DNA of 23,641 bases, from contig CAYNHL010000051.1 in NCBI GenBank assembly GCA_964397015.1, forward strand, positions 1 through 23,641. The letters run 5' to 3'. The notes below the pieces were generated by a model that worked only from the letters and a program-made list of their open reading frames with translations, did no database searches and was not told the DNA's origin. Of this stretch, positions 1 through 8,079 are shown piece after piece. How positions within the stretch are numbered: position 1 is the first letter of the stretch; each line of letters opens with the position of its first letter. The stretch is from MADRE2 sp964397015. Its GTDB lineage: Bacteria; Desulfobacterota; Desulfobacteria; Desulfobacterales; Desulfobacteraceae. Both the position numbers and the translations under genes were made by a program.

Positions 1-108
1 CAAATCTTTCCTTTGCAGATACCCTTTTTGACATTCTTATCTTTTCTTAACTTGTACAATTTTATATTCTCTGATCTGAAAAAAAACAGTGTTTATGAGA
101 AAAAACAT

Positions 109-136
109 TTGACTTTGTATTTTCTCCAGGTTTAAT
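109..136 (+). promoter_or_regulatory. sigma70-like promoter of the FadL-family gene
   Basis: A TTGACT -35 box (109-114) and a TTTAAT -10 box (131-136) are separated by 16 bp; each matches the sigma70 consensus at five of six positions. Transcription would start near 143, about 30 nt before the ATG at 173. The surrounding 1-160 is AT-rich with no gene visible. This is pattern matching only. Confidence 0.5.
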
Positions 137-172
137 GTAACCCATATCTAACATAAAAATAAGGAGGCTTGC

Positions 173-1486
173 ATGAAAAAATCCGGCATGTTCGTTTTTT
201 CCCTGTTGTTTCTCATTGTCAGTGTATCCCCGGTTCTGGCCGGCGGGGCTGACAACAAAACCAACTGGAGCGCTGAATATATCGGCATCCTGAACAGGAA
301 TGCCGCTACCGATGCCGCTGATATTACCATGTACAATCCAGCCGGGGTGATGGAAATGGAAGACGGATTATATGCAAATATGTCAGCCCATTTCATCGCA
401 AAAGACTACAACAATAAAATCGGTGGACGGGATTTTGACCAGGATGAGCCTTCTCTTGTTCCGGGTCTGTTTACTGTCTATAAAACCGACAGATGGGCTG
501 CCTACTTTGCCGCTTCAAATATTATCGGCGGTGGCGAGGTTGACTATACAAAGGGAAACGCCACCACCAATTTTGCAGGATCTCAAATCATATCAGGTGT
601 CAACGCGATGCTTGCTGCCAGCAGTGTCCCTTCCATGTTTTATTACACCAATATTTCCAGCCAGAGCCTTAAAGCCGAGCATACCGGACTGGCTTATACT
701 ATAGGCGGCGCCTACAAGATCAATGACGCGTGGTCTGTTTCTTTAGGAGCAAGGTACCTGAAAAGTGAACGTGAAATGACCGGGGCTATGACCATCAGTC
801 CTACCACTCCTTTTCCAACGCCTGGCGTGAATGACCCGATGACAGCCAGGGTTGGGTTTGAAGAAGAAGCCGACGGACTGGGCGGTATCATAGGGCTCAA
901 TTTCGCTCCAACCCCGGAATTGAATATAGGCCTGCATTTTGACACCAAGATAAACCTCGATTATGACCAGACAGTGCTCGAAGATACAATGGGTATTCTG
1001 CCCAGACTCGGTGTTGTCAACAACGGCACGCGTAACCGCGACCTTCCCGCCGCTCTTGCAGGCGGTATCTCCTACATGGTCACCCCTCAATTAAGGGTGG
1101 AGGGTGACGTTACCATGTACCTGAACAAAGATGCGGGCTTCAGTGATATCGCGGGCACTACCAGGGATGAAAGTGCCGTGGACAATGGATTCGACATTGG
1201 ACTGGGATTTGAATATGCCTGTACAGATTCCGTCAAGGCCACCTTTGGATATCTGTATACCTATACCGGAGTCGATCCTCAAAACATGACCCCCGAACTT
1301 CCGGAACTCGATTCCCATACACTGGGCGCCGGAATCCGATACCAGCTGAACGAGAGACTGAACTTTACCTTCAGCCTCGGCCAGGTGTTTTATGAAGACG
1401 CCACCTTTGTAAATGCCGGTATTCCGATTGTCTATGAAAAAGATATCATTTTTGTCGGTTTCGGCATGGAATACAAATTTCTTTAA
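173..1486 (+). CDS. FadL/OmpP1/TodX-family outer-membrane transport protein
   Basis: This is probably a 14-stranded outer-membrane barrel that lets hydrophobic compounds (long-chain fatty acids, hydrocarbons) cross the outer membrane; that role is known for the family and not provable here. At 437 aa it matches family size. Residues 1-23 form a clear signal peptide (lysines, hydrophobic core, cleavage after SPVLA). The mature N-terminus carries the family hallmark NPAG (MYNPAG, near residue 55). The rest alternates short amphipathic strands rich in Tyr, Gly and Asn, as in barrels. The C-terminus ends in EYKFL, slightly unusual because barrels usually finish in Phe or Trp. The start at 173 is set by a strong Shine-Dalgarno AAGGAGG (161-167). 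It appears to be monocistronic, or followed by the small scaffold gene at 1585. Substrate specificity is unknown. Confidence 0.85.
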   Translation: MKKSGMFVFSLLFLIVSVSPVLAGGADNKTNWSAEYIGILNRNAATDAADITMYNPAGVMEMEDGLYANMSAHFIAKDYNNKIGGRDFDQDEPSLVPGLFTVYKTDRWAAYFAASNIIGGGEVDYTKGNATTNFAGSQIISGVNAMLAASSVPSMFYYTNISSQSLKAEHTGLAYTIGGAYKINDAWSVSLGARYLKSEREMTGAMTISPTTPFPTPGVNDPMTARVGFEEEADGLGGIIGLNFAPTPELNIGLHFDTKINLDYDQTVLEDTMGILPRLGVVNNGTRNRDLPAALAGGISYMVTPQLRVEGDVTMYLNKDAGFSDIAGTTRDESAVDNGFDIGLGFEYACTDSVKATFGYLYTYTGVDPQNMTPELPELDSHTLGAGIRYQLNERLNFTFSLGQVFYEDATFVNAGIPIVYEKDIIFVGFGMEYKFL

Positions 1487-1509
1487 ACATACATACACAT
1501 TACCAATGC

Positions 1510-1568
1510 AGCCGGCCTGCAAAGATACCGTGGCAATTTAAAACCCTTTATCTGACTGCAGGCCGGCT
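1510..1568. repeat. 12-bp perfect inverted repeat between the FadL-like and NifU-like genes
   Basis: AGCCGGCCTGCA (1510-1521) is exactly mirrored by TGCAGGCCGGCT (1557-1568), and inner AGATA/TATCT can extend the stem. The 35-nt loop region is AT-rich. It would form a very stable hairpin in the transcript, 24 nt after the stop of the FadL-like gene. No T-run follows on the plus strand, so it is a poor intrinsic terminator. It may instead protect the 3' end of the mRNA or attenuate read-through into the next gene. Confidence 0.55.
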
Positions 1569-1584
1569 ATCTTGAATTAATTCA

Positions 1585-1995
1585 ATGACTACACAACAAA
1601 AAACATCTGAATTCAGTTTCTTCAGGGATCACTCTATTGAATTCCTTGAAATGGCGCTGCGCCACGATTATTGCGAACGGATTGACAACCCTGACGGATA
1701 CGGCAAAAGAACCGGTGACTGCAAAGACACTGTTGAATTTTTCATAATGGAAAATAATGGTGCTTTCACAAGCATCACCTATGATGTCGACGGATGTGTC
1801 AATACCAATGCCTGCGCCAACACCGTTGTCAAGCTTGCATCTAAAAAAAGTGTTGGTGAGGCCTGGGATATTACGGATCAGGATATCATCGATTACCTGA
1901 AAACCCTGCCGCTCCAGGACACACATTGTGCTGAACTGGCCATCGGAGCTTTTTACCTGGCACTCAAGGACCTTGCATCAAAAAAGAATCACTGA
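1585..1995 (+). CDS. stand-alone IscU/NifU-N-like iron-sulfur cluster scaffold protein
   Basis: A 136-aa cytosolic protein resembling the N-terminal scaffold domain of NifU/IscU, on which [2Fe-2S] or [4Fe-4S] clusters are assembled before transfer to apo-proteins. The three expected ligand cysteines are visible: C46 (GDCKD, with D48 in the place of the conserved IscU aspartate), C71 (VDGC) and C115 (HCAELA). Extra cysteines lie at C30 and C77. No NifU C-terminal or ferredoxin-like domain and no IscS neighbour is present, so the sulfur donor must be encoded elsewhere. No Shine-Dalgarno precedes the ATG; instead a 14-bp palindrome (1572-1585) abuts it. The next in-frame ATG (Met23) would remove conserved sequence, so 1585 is kept. 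The gene converges on ligA with 22 bp between stops. The family is fairly certain, the client proteins unknown. Confidence 0.75.
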   Translation: MTTQQKTSEFSFFRDHSIEFLEMALRHDYCERIDNPDGYGKRTGDCKDTVEFFIMENNGAFTSITYDVDGCVNTNACANTVVKLASKKSVGEAWDITDQDIIDYLKTLPLQDTHCAELAIGAFYLALKDLASKKNH

Positions 1996-2017
1996 GAAAA
2001 TCCGGGGACTGAAAGTA

Positions 2018-4042
2018 TCAACTGCCGTTCATCAATGAGACAAACTCCGGTTCATCCACCACATCCACTCCTAAAGACCTTGCCTTTGCAAGTTTTCCAC
2101 CGGGGCTGGCGCCGGCCACCACCAGGTCGGTATTGCGGCTGACACTGCCTGATACCATTGCACCGACACTTTCGAGAAAAGATTTTGCCTCTTTGCGGGT
2201 CATTGTTTCCAGGGTGCCGGTCAGAACGATGGTCTTTCCGGCAAGTGCATGGCTTGAATCAGGTGTCTGGTCAAACAGGTCGTTATATAACTGCACTCCT
2301 GAAGAAAGAATATTTTCAACTGTAGCACGGTTTTTCGGGTTCTGGAAAAAGGTCACAAGAGCATGGGCCGTCTTTTCTCCCAGTCCGTGGATGGCACTTA
2401 TGTCATCCACCGGTGCAGTCATGATATCGTGAATGGTTTGAAAATGAGCGGATATAAGGCGTGCGGCATTCTCCCCGGTGTGATCTATCCCCAGGGCATA
2501 GATAAACCGCTTGAGGGAAATGGTTTTGGCGGCTTCGATGGCCGATATGATATTGCCGGCTGATTTCTCTCCCATCCGCTCCATTCCTGCCAGCCGGTCC
2601 AAAGTGAGCGAAAAAAGATCTTCAAAACATGTAACGTGGCCGTTGTCGACCAGTTGCTCCACCAGTTTTGCACCCATCCCGTCAATGTCAAATGCGTTTT
2701 TTGACACAAAATGTTTAAGCCGCTGTTTGAGCTGGGCCGGACATGACAGATTTGTGCATTTTACAGCTGCCTCACCCTGTATACGCCTTGCCGGTCCATT
2801 GCACACCGGGCAGTTTGACGGCATTTGAAATATGACTTCGCTGCCGGTGCGCTTCTGGGTGATCACCTTGACCACCTTTGGAATGACATCTCCGGCACGT
2901 ACTACCAGCACGGTATCATTGATACGTATATCCTTGCGCTCGATATCGTCTACATTGTGCAAAGTGGCCCTGGAAACCTTCACGCCGGCTACGGTTACAG
3001 GATCAAGGACAGCCACCGGTGTCAGGGTGCCGGTCCTGCCCACCTGGATGATTATATCATTTATTTTCGTTGTTTCCTCCATGGCCGCAAACTTCCATGC
3101 AATCGCCCACCTTGGACTCTTGATCTTTTCTCCCAGGTTTTTCTGGATTGAAATATCATCAACCTTGACCACCATTCCGTCAATATCATAATCCAGTTCA
3201 TGCCTTAGTGATTCCAGTCTTGAATAAAACTTTATGACTTCTGACAGGGTTAAATTGCCCTTAGCATGTTCATTGACGGGAAATCCCAAGGTTTTCAAAT
3301 CTTCTAGCATCTCCCCCTGGGTCCCTGCTTGAATTCCGGAGGAAAAACCGACACCATATGCAAAAAAATAAAGGGGGCGGGCGGCAGTGATCCTTGAATC
3401 CAGCTGGCGAAGGGAACCGGCCGCGGCATTCCTGGGATTGGCAAATGCAGGATCACCGTTTTTCAAGCGTTTGCGGTTCAGGGTCGCAAAATCCGAATGC
3501 CGGATTATTACCTCCCCTCTTACATCCAGGTCTTCGGGCACATGGACGTTGGTAGTTTTAAAAAGCTTCAGCGGTACAGATGCAATCGTTCGGATATTCC
3601 GGGTGATAAGCTCACCTGTAAACCCGTCCCCCCTTGTTGCAGCCCTGACAAGGCTCCCGTTTTCATAGGTCAATTCAACTGCAACCCCGTCCAGCTTGGG
3701 TTCAGCCATGAATCGAAGCTGCTCGCCGGTTTTCAGACGGCGGTCGATCCGGTTGGCAAATTCCTTGATATCCATTTCGTTAAAGGCGTTGTCCAGGCTC
3801 AGCATGGGCAGCCTGTGCGGCGCTGATTCAAAAGATGACAACGGAGGCGCCCCGACACGTTTTGTTGGGGAATCCGGGGCGGCCAGCCCGGGATAACGGT
3901 TTTCGAGCTCGATCAGCTCCTGCATCATGCGGTCATATTCAGCATCGGAAATCACCGGATCATCCAGCACATGATACCTGTGACTGTGCCAGGTCAAATC
4001 CTCCTGGAGTTTTTTTATCCTGTCTTCAATATTCTTGTTCAT
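2018..4042 (-). CDS. ligA: NAD-dependent DNA ligase LigA
   Basis: It seals nicks in duplex DNA using NAD+ during replication and repair, in the cytoplasm. The 674-aa length is normal for LigA. Visible domains: an N-terminal Ia domain with HSHRYHVLDDP (about 19-29), the adenylation motif KLDG with nucleophile Lys116, an OB fold following RWAIAWKF (311-318), a four-Cys zinc finger (C411, C414, C429, C434), helix-hairpin-helix repeats (about 455-580), and a C-terminal BRCT domain (about 597-674). All key residues seem intact. The ATG lies 3 bp after the stop of the phosphorylase-family gene, so the two are almost certainly cotranscribed. AAGGA lies somewhat far upstream (about 13 nt), suggesting dependence on coupling. 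It is the last gene of the long minus-strand run. Confidence 0.97.
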   Translation of the reverse strand: MNKNIEDRIKKLQEDLTWHSHRYHVLDDPVISDAEYDRMMQELIELENRYPGLAAPDSPTKRVGAPPLSSFESAPHRLPMLSLDNAFNEMDIKEFANRIDRRLKTGEQLRFMAEPKLDGVAVELTYENGSLVRAATRGDGFTGELITRNIRTIASVPLKLFKTTNVHVPEDLDVRGEVIIRHSDFATLNRKRLKNGDPAFANPRNAAAGSLRQLDSRITAARPLYFFAYGVGFSSGIQAGTQGEMLEDLKTLGFPVNEHAKGNLTLSEVIKFYSRLESLRHELDYDIDGMVVKVDDISIQKNLGEKIKSPRWAIAWKFAAMEETTKINDIIIQVGRTGTLTPVAVLDPVTVAGVKVSRATLHNVDDIERKDIRINDTVLVVRAGDVIPKVVKVITQKRTGSEVIFQMPSNCPVCNGPARRIQGEAAVKCTNLSCPAQLKQRLKHFVSKNAFDIDGMGAKLVEQLVDNGHVTCFEDLFSLTLDRLAGMERMGEKSAGNIISAIEAAKTISLKRFIYALGIDHTGENAARLISAHFQTIHDIMTAPVDDISAIHGLGEKTAHALVTFFQNPKNRATVENILSSGVQLYNDLFDQTPDSSHALAGKTIVLTGTLETMTRKEAKSFLESVGAMVSGSVSRNTDLVVAGASPGGKLAKARSLGVDVVDEPEFVSLMNGS

Positions 4043-4045
4043 ATT

Positions 4046-4837
4046 TCAAAGCCGTTCCTTGACAAACTTTACCATGACATCACAAGCTGTCCTTCGTGCA
4101 GCCTTGAATTCGGGAGACTTGAAACCCGGGGTCCATTTTGCTTTCATGCCCCCTTCTTTTTCTCCTTCCAGGACATCCGACACAATCAGGAGAGCTGCAA
4201 TTTCAACCTGTCTGAAGGCGGCAACGCTGAACAGAGCGGAGCATTCCATGTCAACTGCAGCGGCACCCTGGTTTCTGAAATAAGCGGCCTTTTCGGAAGT
4301 TTCCCTGTAAATAGCGTCCGTTGTCCATACCGTACAGGGGTTCGCGTCAATGCCCCTGTTTTTGCACCAGGCAATCAAATCTTCAGTCAACCGGTCTGAC
4401 GGCCTGCTGACAAAAGGAGGAGTGGCAAAATCCATGTAGTTTGCAGAAGTGCCTTCCTGCACCAGTGCGGCCCTCGGGACAAGGATATCTCCGATACGGC
4501 ATTCATCACTTACAGCACCGCACCACCCTAAAACCAGAACCCGGCGGACGTCTTTTTTGATCAATGCCTCGAGCAGCATGACTGCATATGGCGCCCCTGT
4601 AAAGGGTCCTGTCACACAGAATGACCGGCCGTCCGGACCCAGTGTAAAAAGACTGCTGTTAAACAAAGAGGTCCTGCGTGCATCCGTCTGACCGGATGTA
4701 ATGCATGACAGGTCTGGCGAGGTGCTGACCATCACCGCGATGTCTTTTATACCGGGGGCCGTCCTTGCTCCCAGGGGTGGAACAAGTGACTCTGCAGCCG
4801 GATCATTATCCAGGCCCGGCCATTTCGGATAAGTCAT
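4046..4837 (-). CDS. nucleoside phosphorylase / nucleosidase superfamily protein
   Basis: A 263-aa member of the PNP/UDP phosphorylase superfamily, which cleaves the glycosidic bond of purine or pyrimidine nucleosides, so a salvage role is likely. Evidence: the phosphate/ribose-binding stretch TGPFTGAPYA (76-85), LVLGWCGAV (101-109), the ribose-binding signature AVDMECSAL (194-202, Met197 and Glu198), and IVSD (218-221) with the expected active-site Asp221. The frame is open to 4876, but the ATG at 4837 is chosen because GAGG (4844-4847) lies six bases upstream; the extra 13 residues would overlap the preceding gene further. It still overlaps the end of the 85-aa gene by 32 bp, implying coupled translation. 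The ligA start is 3 bp downstream. Whether it acts on uridine, purines or methylthioadenosine cannot be decided from sequence alone. Confidence 0.8.
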   Translation of the reverse strand: MTYPKWPGLDNDPAAESLVPPLGARTAPGIKDIAVMVSTSPDLSCITSGQTDARRTSLFNSSLFTLGPDGRSFCVTGPFTGAPYAVMLLEALIKKDVRRVLVLGWCGAVSDECRIGDILVPRAALVQEGTSANYMDFATPPFVSRPSDRLTEDLIAWCKNRGIDANPCTVWTTDAIYRETSEKAAYFRNQGAAAVDMECSALFSVAAFRQVEIAALLIVSDVLEGEKEGGMKAKWTPGFKSPEFKAARRTACDVMVKFVKERL

Positions 4838-5063
4838 CCTTGACCTCATCAATAATTTCATAGAGCCATAATACATCTTCTATGCTCAACCGGCCTGCTT
4901 TTGCCGGTGCACGGTCCGTGCCGTCCTTCTTCTTCAATATCCTGGGCCCTACCTGGAGTTTTGGATCACCGTCTCCATATTGATGAATGGAAATAATCAA
5001 TCCGGTGTCTTCGTTTTTCCATTCTTTGAGTTTTTTATCCAGTTCCGGATTATATCCTGCCAT
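4806..5063 (-). CDS. small conserved-looking protein of unknown function, possibly PC4-like
   Basis: An 85-aa soluble acidic protein with no signal or membrane segment. A short Lys/Glu/Trp-rich N-terminus is followed by a beta-like part (GLIISIHQY, KLQVGPR) and then a helix (SIEDVLWLYEIIDEVKDDLSEM). The strand-then-helix order, the LQVGPR turn and the long C-terminal helix resemble the PC4/YdbC single-stranded-nucleic-acid-binding fold, but the resemblance is loose. A good Shine-Dalgarno (AAAGGAG, nine bases before the ATG) and a 32-bp overlap with the downstream phosphorylase-family gene argue that it is a real, translated gene. It lies 34 bp after glyS. Its position beside ligA and recO would suit a DNA-related role, which is only inference. 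Confidence 0.7.
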   Translation of the reverse strand: MAGYNPELDKKLKEWKNEDTGLIISIHQYGDGDPKLQVGPRILKKKDGTDRAPAKAGRLSIEDVLWLYEIIDEVKDDLSEMAGPG

Positions 5064-5097
5064 GGGAACAAACTCCTTTCATATGTTGTTTTCAGCA

Positions 5098-7173
5098 TTA
5101 AATCTTCGTAAAATCGGCAATATCCTTGAACAACCCGGAAACATTCTGTAACAGGGCGATCCGGTTTAGTTTGACTGCCTCGTTCTGTGTCATGACCATG
5201 ACATCGTCAAAAAATGTGTCCACATGCGGCCGCAGGGATGCAATATTCTTGAGGGCGTTATCGTAATCGCCTTTGTCAATCAAACTTTCAACTGTCTTCT
5301 GGATGTCCTGGCAGGTATTGAAAAGAGTTTTTTCCGCAGGTTCTTCAAAAAGATCCGGATTGATTGAAACCGTACTGCCTGGCTCCGTTTTTTTCAAAAT
5401 ATTTCCCACACGCTTGAAGGTGACGGCCAGTGGTTCAAAATCAGGCTGCTGCCTTAATTTATCCAGCGCCCTGATCCTCGATACTGCATCCGGGATATTG
5501 TCATAGTTGACGGCAATGGCTGCATTGACAGCCTCCCTGGCATACCCGGCCTCGGTCTGCAGGTTGACGAGCCGGTTCTTCAAGAATTCGTTCACTTTTC
5601 CGGCGACTGTCTTTCTATCGGCTTCATCGGGTATAAAGGGCAAAAGGCCGTTATCGACAGCATGTTCAAGAGAAAATTCAAAATCCTGGTCCAGCATGAT
5701 CTGGAGAATACCGATTCCCTGACGTCTCAAGGCATAGGGATCAGCTCCCCCCGTCGGAACCAGTCCTACGCTGAAGCACCCGCAGATGGTGTCCAGCTTG
5801 TCTGACAACGCAAGGACACAGGCACAGGGATTTGCGGGCAGTTCCCCCCCTGAATAAACCGGCCGGTAATGCTGTTCAACTGCATCGGCAACATCAGGGG
5901 CTTCATTGGCATCCTGGGCATAGGAACGCCCGATGATGCCCTGGAGCTTGGTAAATTCAATGACCACCTGGCTGACCAGATCTGCCTTGCAGATAGCGGC
6001 AGCACGCAGGACATGCTTTTCCAGAACCTCTTTTGCAGGATAGGAAGATGCCGATACCAGGTATTTTCCAAGCTGGGCGATGCGCTGCTGCTTTTCATGC
6101 ACGGTCCCCAGTTTTTCCTGGAAAGTGACTTTTTTGAGCTTTTCGGCAAAAGCGTCCAGGGTCGAAGTTTTGTCCTGCTCCCAGAAAAATTTAGCGTCCG
6201 ACAGCCTGGCGCGCAGCACTTTTTCATGTCCCCTGGCCACAAGCGATTCATCCCTGGCTTTAGTATTGTTTACCGCTATGAACATGGGCGCAAGCTTCTT
6301 GTCTGAGTCTGTCAGGGCAAAATATTTCTGGTGCTCGCGCATGGCGGTAATGAGCACCTCGGAAGGAACCTGCAAAAAAGTTTCATCAAACCGGCCTGTA
6401 ACCGGATACGGGTATTCCACAAGGTTGGTGACGATATCCAGCAGTTCAGGGTCATCCACAAGCTGGCAGTTGTTTTCTGCTGCAATTGTTTCAAGTGCTT
6501 TTTCAAGCATTTTTTTCCGTTTGTCGATATCCACGATTACACTTGCGGATTCCAGCATATGCTCATAATTGTCAACGTTATCAAGCTTCAGCTTTCCGGG
6601 ATTCATGAACCTGTGGCCGTAAATAAAATTACCGGACTTTATATTTCCCACCTGGAACGTCAGTGCCTGATCACCCAGCATACCTGTCAAAGAAATGATC
6701 GGACGGGCGAAAAACACGGAAAGATCACCCCACCGCATGCTCTTGGGAAACGGTATGCTCAAAATCTGCTGCTCGAGAATCTTTTCGATCAGTGAAACGC
6801 TGGATTCGCATTTTTCTTCGATAACGGCAACCAGGTACCTGCCCTTTGGTGAATCCTCGACTCGAAGTGATTCCACCGGTATACCGGCCTTGGCGGCAAA
6901 TTTTTCAGCTGCTAGTGTAGGGGTGCCACCGGCATCGTATCCAACGGTTTCCGGCGGTCCTACAAGGGTTGATGTCCTTGGATTCTGGGCATCGGCCACA
7001 TTTTCCACCACCAGGGTCAGCCGCCGGGGCGTCCCATAATATCTCGCTGTTCCATGATCGATCCTGTGGGTTTTCAATGCTTCGGTCATGCTTTGACAAA
7101 AGGCCTTTAAGGCTGGAACAATATACCCTGCCGGGATTTCTTCAGTACCGATCTCAATCAGAAGTGTATTCAT
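5098..7173 (-). CDS. glyS: glycyl-tRNA synthetase beta subunit GlyS
   Basis: The tRNA-binding and tRNA-recognition subunit of the bacterial alpha2beta2 glycyl-tRNA synthetase, which charges tRNA-Gly in the cytoplasm. At 691 aa it is full length. It begins with the diagnostic MNTLLIEIGTEEIPAGY, contains HxxxH-like motifs in the HD-type middle region, and ends with a DALR-like anticodon-binding domain including FFDDVMVM. The frame stays open to 7341, but the extra 56 residues lie inside glyQ and look unrelated. The chosen ATG at 7173 overlaps the glyQ stop (TAATG) and is served by GGAGGG at 7182-7187. This implies translational coupling that keeps the two subunits at equal levels. Confidence 0.97.
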   Translation of the reverse strand: MNTLLIEIGTEEIPAGYIVPALKAFCQSMTEALKTHRIDHGTARYYGTPRRLTLVVENVADAQNPRTSTLVGPPETVGYDAGGTPTLAAEKFAAKAGIPVESLRVEDSPKGRYLVAVIEEKCESSVSLIEKILEQQILSIPFPKSMRWGDLSVFFARPIISLTGMLGDQALTFQVGNIKSGNFIYGHRFMNPGKLKLDNVDNYEHMLESASVIVDIDKRKKMLEKALETIAAENNCQLVDDPELLDIVTNLVEYPYPVTGRFDETFLQVPSEVLITAMREHQKYFALTDSDKKLAPMFIAVNNTKARDESLVARGHEKVLRARLSDAKFFWEQDKTSTLDAFAEKLKKVTFQEKLGTVHEKQQRIAQLGKYLVSASSYPAKEVLEKHVLRAAAICKADLVSQVVIEFTKLQGIIGRSYAQDANEAPDVADAVEQHYRPVYSGGELPANPCACVLALSDKLDTICGCFSVGLVPTGGADPYALRRQGIGILQIMLDQDFEFSLEHAVDNGLLPFIPDEADRKTVAGKVNEFLKNRLVNLQTEAGYAREAVNAAIAVNYDNIPDAVSRIRALDKLRQQPDFEPLAVTFKRVGNILKKTEPGSTVSINPDLFEEPAEKTLFNTCQDIQKTVESLIDKGDYDNALKNIASLRPHVDTFFDDVMVMTQNEAVKLNRIALLQNVSGLFKDIADFTKI

Positions 7174-8054
7174 TATGCCTGCCCTCCCTTGTTCAATAAT
7201 GGATGCCCCATTTCCTGCCGCTGGTTGATATAGGAGGTGGCACAAACCCTGGCAATGTCCCTTATCCGCTTGATATATCCTGTTCTCTCCGTCACGCTGA
7301 TAGCCCCCCTGGCATCCAGGAGGTTGAATGTATGGGAGCATTTCAGGCAGAACTCGTATGCCGGTATGACCAGGCCTTTTTCAATAATCCGAAGGGCTTC
7401 GGTCTCGTATTTTTTAAACAGGTCAAACAGCATCGGCACGTCTGCGACTTCAAAATTATAGGTGGACTGCTCGACTTCCTGCTGGTGGTAAACATCCCGG
7501 TAGGTAATGGTATCGTTCCATTTCAGATCAAAAACATTGTCCACGGCCTGAAGGTACATGCAGATCCTTTCAAGGCCATAGGTAAGCTCGACGGAAACCG
7601 GCTTGACCTCGACACTGCCTGTCATCTGGAAATATGTGAACTGGGTGATCTCCATACCGTCAAGCCATACTTCCCATCCGAGCCCCGATGCCCCGAGCGT
7701 GGGGGACTCCCAGTCATCTTCGACAAACCGGATATCATGCTCCAGAGGGTCCACCCCGAGGGTTTTCAGGCTTTCCAGGAAAAGATCCTGAACATCTGCA
7801 GGAGAGGGTTTCAAAATCACCTGGTACTGGTAATAATGCTGCAACCGGTTGGGGTTTTCGCCATAACGCCCGTCGGTAGGCCGCCTGGACGGCTGTACAT
7901 AGGCAACTTTCCAGGGTTCAGGCCCCAGTGCCTTGAGCAGGGTTGCAGGATGAAACGTGCCGGCACCGACCTCCATATCATAGGATTGGATCAACACGCA
8001 TCCCTTGCGGGCCCAGAAACTGTTGAGATTTAAAATCACATCTTGAAAATTCAT
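7173..8054 (-). CDS. glyQ: glycyl-tRNA synthetase alpha subunit GlyQ
   Basis: The catalytic subunit that activates glycine and transfers it to tRNA-Gly together with GlyS. At 293 aa it is normal. The N-terminus MNFQDVILNLNSFWARKGC, the stretch VAYVQPSRRPTDGRYGENPN and the segment SGLGWEVWLDGMEITQFTYF are highly characteristic of the class II alpha subunit. The open frame extends to 8141, but the ATG at 8054 begins exactly at the conserved N-terminus. The stop shares a base with the glyS start. The upstream GHMP kinase ends 25 bp before this start, so the genes are very likely one transcript. Confidence 0.97.
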   Translation of the reverse strand: MNFQDVILNLNSFWARKGCVLIQSYDMEVGAGTFHPATLLKALGPEPWKVAYVQPSRRPTDGRYGENPNRLQHYYQYQVILKPSPADVQDLFLESLKTLGVDPLEHDIRFVEDDWESPTLGASGLGWEVWLDGMEITQFTYFQMTGSVEVKPVSVELTYGLERICMYLQAVDNVFDLKWNDTITYRDVYHQQEVEQSTYNFEVADVPMLFDLFKKYETEALRIIEKGLVIPAYEFCLKCSHTFNLLDARGAISVTERTGYIKRIRDIARVCATSYINQRQEMGHPLLNKGGQA

Positions 8055-8079
8055 AATAAGGTTATCTTCCTTTTCAATA

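Noticed and set aside
1510..1568. Inverted repeat as an intrinsic terminator of the FadL-like gene
   Set aside because: No U-tract follows the stem on the plus strand and the loop is 35 nt; kept only as an inverted repeat.
7174..7341. 56-residue N-terminal extension of GlyS
   Set aside because: It would lie inside glyQ; the conserved N-terminus and GGAGGG place the start at 7173.
7203..8033. 276-codon open frame on the plus strand
   Set aside because: It is antisense to glyQ, which is clearly conserved; the frame is a codon-bias shadow.
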